Positions 7,001 through 13,604 of a DNA stretch of 13,604 nucleotides are shown here, in pieces. The notes under the pieces are model-generated. The model saw only the letters and a program-made list of their open reading frames with translations. It searched no databases and was not told the DNA's origin. Every line of letters starts with the position of its first letter. Position 1 is the first letter of the stretch. The stretch is from CAZJHD01 sp964545855 (GTDB lineage: Bacteria; Planctomycetota; UBA1135; JACQFD01): contig CAZJHD010000091.1 in the NCBI GenBank assembly GCA_964545855.1, positions 1-13,604 of the forward strand. The letters run 5' to 3'. Both the position numbers and the translations under genes were made by a program.

Positions 7001-8581
7001 ATGCGCATCACCGTCGCGCCCGCCATCGGATCCCTCGTCCTGCTGCTCGCGCCGGCCGCAGGCTCGGCGCCGGCGGCGTCCTCCCCGCAGAAGGACCCGG
7101 AGCTCGAGGCCCTCGAGGCGCGGCTGCGGTCGGGTGGCAACCGCGAGAAGATCGACGCGCTCTTCGACGCCGCGAAGAAGGTCGGCACGGTGGCGGCGCT
7201 CCGGCTGATCCCGCCCTACTTCGCGGTGAACGCGAACGCCTACCTCTCCGACCGCGCCATCGCGGCGTTCTCGGAGGCGAAGGACGCGGGCCCCTTCGCC
7301 GCCGTCGCGGCGGAGGCGCTGAAGGACCCCGAGGATCGCGTGCGCATCGGCGCGCTCGAGGCGGTGATCCGGCGGCGCGGCGACACGGACGCGTCCCTCG
7401 CGGTGCCGCTCCTCGCCGACAAGGATCCGGAGATCGTGCTCCTCGCCCTGGAGGCGGTGCTGATGCATCGGCCGGCCTCCCTCCCCCCTCAGATCCCGAA
7501 GCTCGCGTCCTCGAAGCAGAAGGACGCCACGGTCCGCGGAACGGCGCTCCTCGCCTGGGCGACCCTCGACGCCGCCGGCGCCGCGCGCGCCGTCGCCGAG
7601 GCGCGCGCCGACAAGAACCCGCGCCTGCGCATCGCGTCGCTCCTCGCGTCGCGCGCCGCCGGCGGCAACGCGGCGAACGAGGCGCTGGCGGCGCTCACGG
7701 ACACCGACCGGCGCGTCCGCTTCGCGGCCCTCGACTGGATCGAGGCGGCGAGGCCCGCGGCGGCGATCGATGCGCTGATCGCGCTCGTCGAGGTGGATCA
7801 GGGCCGAGTCCGCGACTCAGCCGTGGCGGCGCTCCGCGCCATCTCGCAGCGCGATTTCGGCACCGATGCGAAGGCCTGGGCGCGCTGGCGCGAGCAGGTG
7901 GGCCCCGCCTTCGAGCCGCCGGCGGCCGGCGGCAATGGCCCGACGACGGGCGAGGCGTCGGCGCCGAAGCAGGAGGTCGGCACCCGCGTCGACGGCATCG
8001 CGCGCTACCACGAGCTCGTCGTCGCGAGCGATCGCGTCGCCTTCGTGATCGACGTCTCCGGCTCGATGCGGGAGACCTACGCGGCGAAGGGTGGCACGTC
8101 GGCCGGCGGCACCTCGGCGGGCGGCGGTGCGGTGACGAAGCACGCCGTCGCCGCCGACGCGCTCCGCGACGTGCTGCGGGCGATGCCCAAGGGGACGCAC
8201 GTCACGCTGATCCTCTTCAACAGCGCGCCGCTGCGCTTCAAGGCCTCGGGCCGCAAGGCCTGGCTCGAGGTGGACGACCGGCTCCCCGACGAGGCGCACA
8301 AGTGGATGATGGGGATCGGCGCCTCCAACGCGACGAACGTGAGCGACTCCCTCGCCCTCGTCCTCGACGACCCCGAGGTCGACACCGTCTATCTGCTGAC
8401 GGACGGCGAGCCGAGCGCCGGAGAGCGCAACCTCGGCTCGCGCATCGCCGACTGGGCCGAGCGCGTGACGCGCTTCTCGCGCACGCGGGTGCACACCATC
8501 GGCCTCGGCACCGACGACAAGGCCGAACGGTTCCTGCGCGACCTCGCCCGCTCGACCGGGGGCACCTACGTCGGGAGATGA
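7001..8581 (+). CDS. Exported HEAT-repeat and von Willebrand A domain protein
   Basis: 526-aa protein. An N-terminal signal peptide (about residues 1-26) is followed by an alpha-helical repeat region (about 60-290) of HEAT type, with recurrent units such as DPEDRVRIGALEAV, DRRVRFAALDWI and QGRVRDSAVAALRAI. A short Gly/Pro/Ala linker leads to a VWA domain (about 340-526) with a full metal-ion-dependent adhesion site: DVSGS (D351, S353, S355), T445 and TDG (D468). A low-complexity GGTSAGGTSAGGG insert sits just after the first MIDAS strand. The HEAT part ends in RDFGTDAKAWARW, a style I associate with planctomycete HEAT-VWA proteins. It probably binds other proteins through both domains; no enzymatic motif is seen. 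It starts 9 bp after the nucleotidase stop without a clear Shine-Dalgarno and is followed after 41 bp by the FHA-protease, a plausible partner. Confidence 0.88.
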   Translation: MRITVAPAIGSLVLLLAPAAGSAPAASSPQKDPELEALEARLRSGGNREKIDALFDAAKKVGTVAALRLIPPYFAVNANAYLSDRAIAAFSEAKDAGPFAAVAAEALKDPEDRVRIGALEAVIRRRGDTDASLAVPLLADKDPEIVLLALEAVLMHRPASLPPQIPKLASSKQKDATVRGTALLAWATLDAAGAARAVAEARADKNPRLRIASLLASRAAGGNAANEALAALTDTDRRVRFAALDWIEAARPAAAIDALIALVEVDQGRVRDSAVAALRAISQRDFGTDAKAWARWREQVGPAFEPPAAGGNGPTTGEASAPKQEVGTRVDGIARYHELVVASDRVAFVIDVSGSMRETYAAKGGTSAGGTSAGGGAVTKHAVAADALRDVLRAMPKGTHVTLILFNSAPLRFKASGRKAWLEVDDRLPDEAHKWMMGIGASNATNVSDSLALVLDDPEVDTVYLLTDGEPSAGERNLGSRIADWAERVTRFSRTRVHTIGLGTDDKAERFLRDLARSTGGTYVGR

Positions 8582-8622
8582 GCGTCGGACGGCGCACGCG
8601 CGCCGCGGCGTAGGATCCCGCC

Positions 8623-10104
8623 GTGCGCTGCCAGCTCCTCCACCTCTCGGGAGAGCACCGCGGACGGACCGTCACGCATCCGGGCGCGACGGTGCGCTTG
8701 GGGACGGAGCCCGAGTGCGAAGAGCGGTACGAGGCGGGGGGCGCCGTCGCCGCGCGCCACGCGCGGATCGACTTCCGTCCGGAGGAGTGCGTCTTCTACA
8801 TGGCGCGCGAGCAGGGGCGCGTCTTCGTGAACGGCCGCGAGGTGGAGGAGGTGATCCTCGAGCCGGAGGATCTCTTGGAGTTCGGCGTCGGCGGGCCGAA
8901 GGCGCGCTTCCGCGTCGTGTACGAGCCGGGCTCGGTCTGCAAGCCCGTCCGGCAGATGCTCGGCGACGCGCGGCAAGTGGGCGAGTCGAGCGGCGCCGCC
9001 GCGTCGTTGGAGGCCCTCGCGCGCGACCTGCTGACGCACGCCTCCTGGCAGCTCAAGGTGGGCGCGCCCCTCGGGGTGCTCGCCCTCGTGCTCGCGACGT
9101 CCTTCGCGGGCGGCTGGCTCGGCGGCCGCGGGCCGGCGAAGGATCTGAGCGAGCGCGCGCGGGAGAGCTTGGGCGTGATCGCCGACCTGGAGCAGCGGAT
9201 CGAGGAGCTGGGCCGACGCAATGCCGTGCTGCCGTCGAAGCAGGACCTGGAGGCCGTGCGCGCCGAGTTCGCGAGCCGCGCCGCGGCCGTCGACCGCATC
9301 GTCGCGCGCAACGCCGCGCTTCGGCGCGTGCTCGACGAGTCGAGCCGGTCGGTGTGCGTCGTGCGCGGCGCCTTCGGGCTGCGGCTCCCGGCGGACGCAG
9401 GCGCCGCGGGGCTGCCCGCGTCGGGCGCGCACCTCGCCGACGCCGGCGGCGACCCTCTGCGGATCGAGTACGTGGGGTCCGGCTTCCTCGCGACCGCCAC
9501 GGGGCGCGTGCTCACGAACCGCCACGTGGTGGAGCCCTGGTGGCAGGACGACACGGTGGCGTCCCTCGTGGCGCTCGGCTGCACGCCCGAGCGGTTCGAG
9601 CTCGCCGTCTGCTTCCCCGGGCGCGCGCCGGTCGCCGTCGATGCCTCGACGATCCGGCTGCGCGCCGACGACGTCGACGTCGCTTCCTTCGTCGCGACCG
9701 ACGTGGAGGGCATCCCCGTGCCTCCGCTCTTCGCCGGCGATCCGATGTCGCTGCGCGGCGGGCCCGTCGTCGTGCTCGGCTATCCGGCGGGGCTCCAGGC
9801 GCTGCTCGCGCGCGCCGAGCCCGCCGTCGCCGAGGAGATCACCGCCATCGCCGCGGGGCCGGCGGCGATCCTCGCCGAGCTCGCGACGCGCGACCTCGTG
9901 CGGCCGCTCCCCACGCAGGGCGCGCTCAACGACGTGCGCGACCGCCGTCTCGTCTACGACGCCGAGACGACCTCGGGCGGCTCCGGCGGCCCCGTCTTCG
10001 GCGAGGACGGCACCGTCATCGGCGTGAACTTCGCCGTCCTCCGCGGCTTCGGCGGCTCGAACTTCGGCGTCCCGATCGCGCTCGCGCGGGAGCTGCTGGA
10101 GTAG
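8623..10104 (+). CDS. FHA domain, transmembrane, coiled coil and trypsin-like serine protease
   Basis: 493-aa membrane protein starting at GTG, with AGGA 7 bp upstream (8612-8615). Residues about 15-105 form a forkhead-associated domain: G27, ARHARI with H46, and N70-G71. A single transmembrane helix lies at about 147-168 (GAPLGVLALVLATSFAGGWL). A probable coiled coil follows at about 175-245. The C-terminal trypsin/Deg-like protease domain (about 245-493) has a full catalytic triad: TNRHV (H301), DDVDVA (D352) and GGSGGP (S454). With no signal peptide ahead of the FHA domain, it is expected to face the cytoplasm and the protease the periplasm; no PDZ domain is seen. Such a layout could pass a cytoplasmic signal to a periplasmic protease through the coiled coil. 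In the FHA domain, the usual Arg after the first Gly is Thr28 and the usual Ser three residues before His is Ala43, so phosphothreonine binding may be lost. Confidence 0.88.
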   Translation: MRCQLLHLSGEHRGRTVTHPGATVRLGTEPECEERYEAGGAVAARHARIDFRPEECVFYMAREQGRVFVNGREVEEVILEPEDLLEFGVGGPKARFRVVYEPGSVCKPVRQMLGDARQVGESSGAAASLEALARDLLTHASWQLKVGAPLGVLALVLATSFAGGWLGGRGPAKDLSERARESLGVIADLEQRIEELGRRNAVLPSKQDLEAVRAEFASRAAAVDRIVARNAALRRVLDESSRSVCVVRGAFGLRLPADAGAAGLPASGAHLADAGGDPLRIEYVGSGFLATATGRVLTNRHVVEPWWQDDTVASLVALGCTPERFELAVCFPGRAPVAVDASTIRLRADDVDVASFVATDVEGIPVPPLFAGDPMSLRGGPVVVLGYPAGLQALLARAEPAVAEEITAIAAGPAAILAELATRDLVRPLPTQGALNDVRDRRLVYDAETTSGGSGGPVFGEDGTVIGVNFAVLRGFGGSNFGVPIALARELLE

Positions 10105-10121
10105 ACGGCGGAGCGCACGGG

Positions 10122-10152
10122 GCTCGCCGCTCCCCGGCGAGGAGCGGCGAGC
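10122..10152 (+). terminator. Strong hairpin after the FHA-protease gene
   Basis: GCTCGCCGCTCC (10122-10133) is perfectly complementary to GGAGCGGCGAGC (10141-10152), with a 7-nt loop, starting 18 bp after the protease stop. It is followed by TGCATTCG rather than a T-run, so it is not a classical intrinsic terminator. Its position and 12-bp perfect stem make it the best candidate for the end of the upstream transcript. Confidence 0.5.
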
Positions 10153-10276
10153 TGCATTCGATCGGGAGCGGCCGGATGCGCTCGGATTTGCCCTCTTGCG
10201 CGACAGGGGGGGGGACGGCGGAGGATGGTCGCTCGGGCGCCCCGCGCTGAGTCGTTTGGCACGTCGAGCGCGCTTC

Positions 10277-10282
10277 GGAGGG
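10277..10282 (+). promoter_or_regulatory. Shine-Dalgarno GGAGGG setting a GTG start
   Basis: GGAGGG sits 7 bp before GTG 10290. This is the strongest ribosome site in the window and decides for the GTG over a later ATG (10359), which falls inside the signal peptide. Confidence 0.75.
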
Positions 10283-10289
10283 TTCGAGA

Positions 10290-12182
10290 GTGTTCTTCAG
10301 CAAGCACGCGGTGGTCGCGGCCGGACTGGCTTCGATCTTCATTGGGTCGCCGTTCGCGATGGCGCAGGTTCCCGGACCGGACATCAAGGGTCACTGGGGC
10401 CTCTCCCAGGATCTCTTCGCCGGCGACCCGCCGCTCGTCGTCAACTTCATGGGAGAGACCGTCACGGTCAAGGATCACGAGATCGGGCACGCCGTGCTCC
10501 TGCCGAACTCGAACAAGATCCTCGTCTGGAACCCGCAGACGGTCACGCTCACGGCCCCCGACCCGGACATCGTCAAGGGAGAGACGTTTCGCCTCTGGAT
10601 CATCGATCCCATCGCGCAGACGAAGGAGACGATCGATCTCTGGAATCCCAGCACGAACAGTGGTCTCGGGGCCGATCTCTTCTGCGCGGGCCACACGCAC
10701 CGCAAGGACGGGAAGATCCTCATCGGCGGCGGGAACGACGGCAACTCGAGCGTGCGCGCCTATCTCTTCGATCCCAACGGGTCGCCCAATCGTCTCGTCG
10801 AGCTCATGAATCAGCAGCAGGGACACGGAGTCCTCAGCGGCTCTCGCTACTACCCGACGGTGATCACGCTTCCGGATGGTTCGAGCATGGTGATCGGAGG
10901 GACGGACATCGGGACCGCGTCGAGCACAGACGCGCCCTCGGACGGCTGGGACATCTACACGGCTGCTGCCACCCCGCAGTGGATCGCGCAGCAGCTCAGT
11001 CGCCAGTGGGAGTGGTACCCCCGACTCTTCGTTCGCTCGAGCGGCACGATCTTCATGCCCTTCGACGACTTCCAAGGGAGCGGGCACTACACGAAGAAGA
11101 TCGGGAGCTATTCGCTCACCTACTCGACCTCCCAGGGCGGACCGTCGAGCGTGATCGATCATTCACCTTGGTCGCTCGGCTGGAAGTGGAACCACTACCA
11201 GGGCAGTGCGGCGATGCTTCTGCAGCTCGAGCCGGAGACCTCGAACTACGTCGATCGGATCTTCGCGGGATTCGGCACGCCGCACCTGCCGACGGCGCAC
11301 AACTTCGGATTCATCGACGGCTCGAATCCAGCGGTGCCCTACGTGCCCTCGGTCGCGCCCGTTGCACCGGACGCAAACAGAGACGTCAACGAATTCGCTT
11401 TCTCGGGGGCAAGCGTCACGATGGTGGAGAAACAGCAGCCGGCCGGTTCCATGCCTCTCCGCCCGAGGCAGTTCGCGAATCTCGTCATCCTTCCGACAGG
11501 GAAGCTCCTGGCCTTGGGAGGATGGGAGCAGGACTGGGATCAGTTTCAGTCTGGCAGCCATACACCGGCGCTGAAGCTGCCCGTCTATGCTCCGGAGATC
11601 ATTGACCCAGGAGCGAATCAGTCTTCGCTGTTCACGCGGCATGAGATGAACCCACATTGCCATGCGCGGCTCTACCACGAAGTCGCGCTTCTCTTGCCGG
11701 ACGGAAGGGTCCTCCTCATGGGAGGAGAGCTCCTGGAGTCGGGGCTCTCGGAGCCTGGGCCCTGCACTCCACCCGCGGGACACACCTCCGAGCGTACCTA
11801 CGAGCTCTTCGAGCCCCCCTACATGCACCAAGGGCCTCGCCCGGCTATCCTTGGCGTGTCGAGCTCGCAACTCGGGTACGGTGCAGGGTTCTCCGTCGAG
11901 ACGCGCAGCTCGAACATTGGCAAGGTCGTCCTCATGAGACCTGGGTCGGTGACGCACATGTTCGACTCGGACCAGCGCTACGTGGAGCTGCCTTTCACGG
12001 CGGGTGAACCGACGCCGCAGGGGATCAGCACCCTCAGCGTCACGACGCCGCCGAACGGAAACGTCGCGCCTCCCGGGTGGTACATGCTCTTCATCGTGAC
12101 GAATCCGCCCGCGCCCGGCCCCACGACGCCGCCCGAGTACCAGGGCGTTCCATCCGTCGCGACCTGGATCCACCTGGAGTAG
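10290..12182 (+). CDS. Secreted copper radical oxidase, galactose oxidase/glyoxal oxidase-like (AA5, DUF1929)
   Basis: 630-aa protein. The N-terminus is a classic signal peptide ending AMA/Q near residue 25, so it is exported. The body is a seven-bladed-type kelch propeller (repeated motifs DGKILIGGGND, DGSSMVIGGTD, GKLLALGGWE, DGRVLLMGGEL) followed by the C-terminal galactose-oxidase-like beta-sandwich (about 512-628). By motif alignment all active-site residues are present: C132 (FCAGH) for the Cys-Tyr crosslink, Y188 (RYYPT), the axial Tyr and His Y462-H463 (LYHEVALLLPDGRV) and H556 (SVTHMFDSDQR). It should therefore self-process with copper and oxidise a primary alcohol or aldehyde, releasing H2O2. 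RYYPT, LYH and DUF1929 resemble bacterial GlxA and glyoxal oxidases; no carbohydrate-binding module is seen and no cellulose-synthase-like partner is in view. The next gene starts 4 bp after the stop. Substrate unknown. Confidence 0.88.
   Translation: MFFSKHAVVAAGLASIFIGSPFAMAQVPGPDIKGHWGLSQDLFAGDPPLVVNFMGETVTVKDHEIGHAVLLPNSNKILVWNPQTVTLTAPDPDIVKGETFRLWIIDPIAQTKETIDLWNPSTNSGLGADLFCAGHTHRKDGKILIGGGNDGNSSVRAYLFDPNGSPNRLVELMNQQQGHGVLSGSRYYPTVITLPDGSSMVIGGTDIGTASSTDAPSDGWDIYTAAATPQWIAQQLSRQWEWYPRLFVRSSGTIFMPFDDFQGSGHYTKKIGSYSLTYSTSQGGPSSVIDHSPWSLGWKWNHYQGSAAMLLQLEPETSNYVDRIFAGFGTPHLPTAHNFGFIDGSNPAVPYVPSVAPVAPDANRDVNEFAFSGASVTMVEKQQPAGSMPLRPRQFANLVILPTGKLLALGGWEQDWDQFQSGSHTPALKLPVYAPEIIDPGANQSSLFTRHEMNPHCHARLYHEVALLLPDGRVLLMGGELLESGLSEPGPCTPPAGHTSERTYELFEPPYMHQGPRPAILGVSSSQLGYGAGFSVETRSSNIGKVVLMRPGSVTHMFDSDQRYVELPFTAGEPTPQGISTLSVTTPPNGNVAPPGWYMLFIVTNPPAPGPTTPPEYQGVPSVATWIHLE
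12176..12179 (+). promoter_or_regulatory. Coupled ribosome site inside the end of the oxidase gene
   Basis: GGAG lies 7 bp before ATG 12187 and within the last codons of the oxidase gene. With a stop-to-start gap of only 4 bp, ribosomes finishing the oxidase could reinitiate on the SBBP gene, which supports one transcript for both. Confidence 0.6.
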
Positions 12183-12186
12183 CGTC

Positions 12187-13604
12187 ATGCTCGCTCCCCC
12201 CCGTGTGGTGCTGCTGCCTGCGTTCGGCGTCTTGATGCTCGTCGCCGGGAGGCTCGCCGCCCATCCCGAGGGGGACGGCGGAGGAGACGTCAGTCCGGCG
12301 CCTCCTCCGCCCGTGGCTCTCGATGCAGCGCGCGATGCGGGGAACGGTGCGGCGAACCTCGCGCCGAGCCCGCTCTCCTTCGGCTTCGTCGAGGTGTGCG
12401 ATCCCGTCGATCGAGTGAGCCGCTTCTCGATCCGAGGATTGGGCTTCGCGGTCCTCGTCGAGCACTCGGGCTTCCGGATCGCGGCAGACGGCGCGAGCGG
12501 GGCCGGCTCGCCCGCGGATCTCCGGTTCGTCTTCGAGGGAGCGAGCCCCGGCGCGGAGCCCGAAGGTGCAGGCCCGCTCGGCGCCCGGACGACGGTCCTC
12601 CGGGGCCCGGATCCGGGCGCATGGCGCCCGCGGCTCGCCTCCTTCGAGTCGGTCGTGATCCCGCAGGTCCAGCCTGGGATCGACGCCGTCCTTCACACGG
12701 AGCGCGGCACGCTCGAGTACGACCTGCGCCTCGAGCCCGGTGCCTCGCTCACGAGCGTCGTCCTTCGCGTCGAGGGCGCGAGCCACCTCGCGCTCGATGC
12801 GGACGGGTCGATGCGGATCGAGACGCCTGTGGGAGTTCTGCGCCACCGGGCGCCGCAGACTTGGGAGGTCTCGCCCGAGGGTTCGCGCACGAGCGTCGCG
12901 AGCCGCTTCCGGCTCCTCGGTGCGGACCGATTCGGATTCGAGGTCGACCGGTCGGACCCGTCGTGTCCACTCGTCGTCGACCCGGGGCTCGAATTCTCGA
13001 CTTTTGTCGCGGGCTTCTTCAGCGAGAACGCATGGGCCGTGCGCGCGGACTCGGTCGGCGCTGTGTATGCCTGTGGCAAGGCGTCATCTGGCTTCCCGAT
13101 CACTCCCGGCGCTTTCGACTCCGTCTACAATGATGATGCATTCGTTCTGAAGCTTCGCGCTTCGGGCTCTTCCCTGGTCTTCGCGACCTACATCGGGACA
13201 AACGCCAATACCTCCGCAAGCACCTTCGATCTCGCGATCGACCCACTGACCGGAGCGGTCGGCGTGTGTGGAATCACTGGGCCGACGGGACTTCCTACCA
13301 CACCGGGTGCGCCCCAGACCAGCGGACTCTCCAACGAGAATGGCTTCCTTTCCCAGCTCGACCCGACAGGCACCTCGCTTCTCTACTCGACCTATCTCTC
13401 CGGAGTAGTGAAGAGCTCGCTCAATGGACTTGCGACAGACCGATCGGGAGCTCTGTATGCCACAGGGATCGCGCAGTCAGGCTACCCTGTTACGCCGGGG
13501 GCGTACCAGACGGTCCACGCTGGCATCGGGGACGTCGTGATCACGAAGATCGACCCCAAGTCCTCGACGCTCGTCTACTCGACCTTCGTGGGCTCCGTTG
13601 GACA
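12187..13604 (+). CDS. SBBP beta-propeller repeat surface protein with DUF7948-type N-terminus (partial, 3' end outside window)
   Basis: Open from ATG 12187 to the window end, 472 codons visible with no stop. The N-terminus is a signal peptide (hydrophobic residues about 7-24). A Pro/Ala-rich spacer is followed by a DUF7948-type beta-rich domain (about 60-265). Its hallmarks are WRPRLASFESVVI, PGIDAVLHTERGTLEYDLRL and FEVDRSDPSCPLVVDPGL. SBBP repeats then begin at E269, L330, L398 and L462, about 61-68 residues each, with signatures such as LLYSTYLS, SGALYATG and YPVTPGAYQT. Such proteins are usually large, exported, and end in a cell-surface sorting or secretion tail; that end is not visible. 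Likely a structural, adhesive or scaffold protein partnered with the preceding oxidase. Codon third positions become visibly less GC-rich from about 13000, where the repeats start. Confidence 0.85.
   Translation, partial: MLAPPRVVLLPAFGVLMLVAGRLAAHPEGDGGGDVSPAPPPPVALDAARDAGNGAANLAPSPLSFGFVEVCDPVDRVSRFSIRGLGFAVLVEHSGFRIAADGASGAGSPADLRFVFEGASPGAEPEGAGPLGARTTVLRGPDPGAWRPRLASFESVVIPQVQPGIDAVLHTERGTLEYDLRLEPGASLTSVVLRVEGASHLALDADGSMRIETPVGVLRHRAPQTWEVSPEGSRTSVASRFRLLGADRFGFEVDRSDPSCPLVVDPGLEFSTFVAGFFSENAWAVRADSVGAVYACGKASSGFPITPGAFDSVYNDDAFVLKLRASGSSLVFATYIGTNANTSASTFDLAIDPLTGAVGVCGITGPTGLPTTPGAPQTSGLSNENGFLSQLDPTGTSLLYSTYLSGVVKSSLNGLATDRSGALYATGIAQSGYPVTPGAYQTVHAGIGDVVITKIDPKSSTLVYSTFVGSVG

Noticed and set aside
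3358..7468. Long minus-strand open frames of 590 and 804 codons opposite MuiA copy 2, the nucleotidase and the HEAT-VWA gene
   Set aside because: They are Arg/His-rich shadow translations, while the plus-strand frames carry complete recognisable domains and catalytic motifs.
5929..8613. 894-codon plus-strand frame overlapping the nucleotidase and HEAT-VWA genes
   Set aside because: Low-complexity Arg/Gly/Ala product in the wrong frame for both well-supported genes.
10257..10271. Possible sigma-54 promoter (TGGCACG with a GC 10 bp downstream) before the oxidase
   Set aside because: The -12 element reads GCGC instead of TTGC, and the start point would fall about at the Shine-Dalgarno, leaving it off the transcript.
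10196..11605. 469-codon plus-strand frame overlapping the oxidase
   Set aside because: It conflicts with the oxidase frame, which holds the signal peptide, ribosome site and copper-site motifs.
12396..13133. Plus- and minus-strand frames within 12091-13150
   Set aside because: All lie inside the SBBP gene, which stays open from 12187 to the window end and has clear domain signatures.

Overview
The window is very GC-rich and densely coded, with one minus-strand gene followed by seven plus-strand genes. Nearly every plus-strand product carries a signal peptide or a membrane anchor. Three features point to a GC-rich Gram-negative bacterium that exports many proteins, most likely from the Planctomycetota or a similarly GC-rich environmental lineage: several starts lack a clear Shine-Dalgarno sequence, a HEAT-repeat protein is fused to a von Willebrand A domain, and there is an SBBP beta-propeller protein. 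The phylum call is an inference from gene style. No rRNA, tRNA, CRISPR array, transposase or phage gene was seen.

Layout. At 1-99 there are three consecutive hairpins lying just past the 3' end of a minus-strand B12-binding-type radical SAM gene (100-1515). A 238-bp divergent intergenic region (1516-1753) holds 24-bp-periodic direct repeats. Then follow two tandem paralogues of the MuiA/DUF4139 family (1754-3412 and 3463-5148), an exported UshA-type 5'-nucleotidase/metallophosphoesterase (5249-6991), an exported HEAT-VWA protein (7001-8581), and an FHA-transmembrane-coiled coil-trypsin-like protease (8623-10104). A strong hairpin at 10122-10152 separates this run from a second pair: a secreted copper radical oxidase of the galactose oxidase/glyoxal oxidase (AA5) type (10290-12182) and an SBBP repeat surface protein that runs off the window end (12187-13604). 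No gene-free stretch exceeds 300 bp.

How the genes may work together. Genes 1754-10104 are co-oriented with gaps of 9 to 100 bp and could be one or two transcripts for envelope proteins. The HEAT-VWA gene and the membrane protease are the natural pair, as a protein-binding partner and a protease. The oxidase and SBBP genes are 4 bp apart, with the second gene's ribosome site inside the end of the first, so they are probably co-translated and exported together. The radical SAM gene is divergent and has no obvious functional link.

Most noteworthy observations: (i) the two MuiA paralogues are only moderately similar in their first ~330 codons but share a ~611-bp 3' block with about five differences, including 484 bp with none that I can see, which looks like recent gene conversion; (ii) the AA5 oxidase keeps all of its copper and radical-cofactor residues; (iii) the FHA domain of the protease has lost two of the residues that normally contact phosphothreonine.
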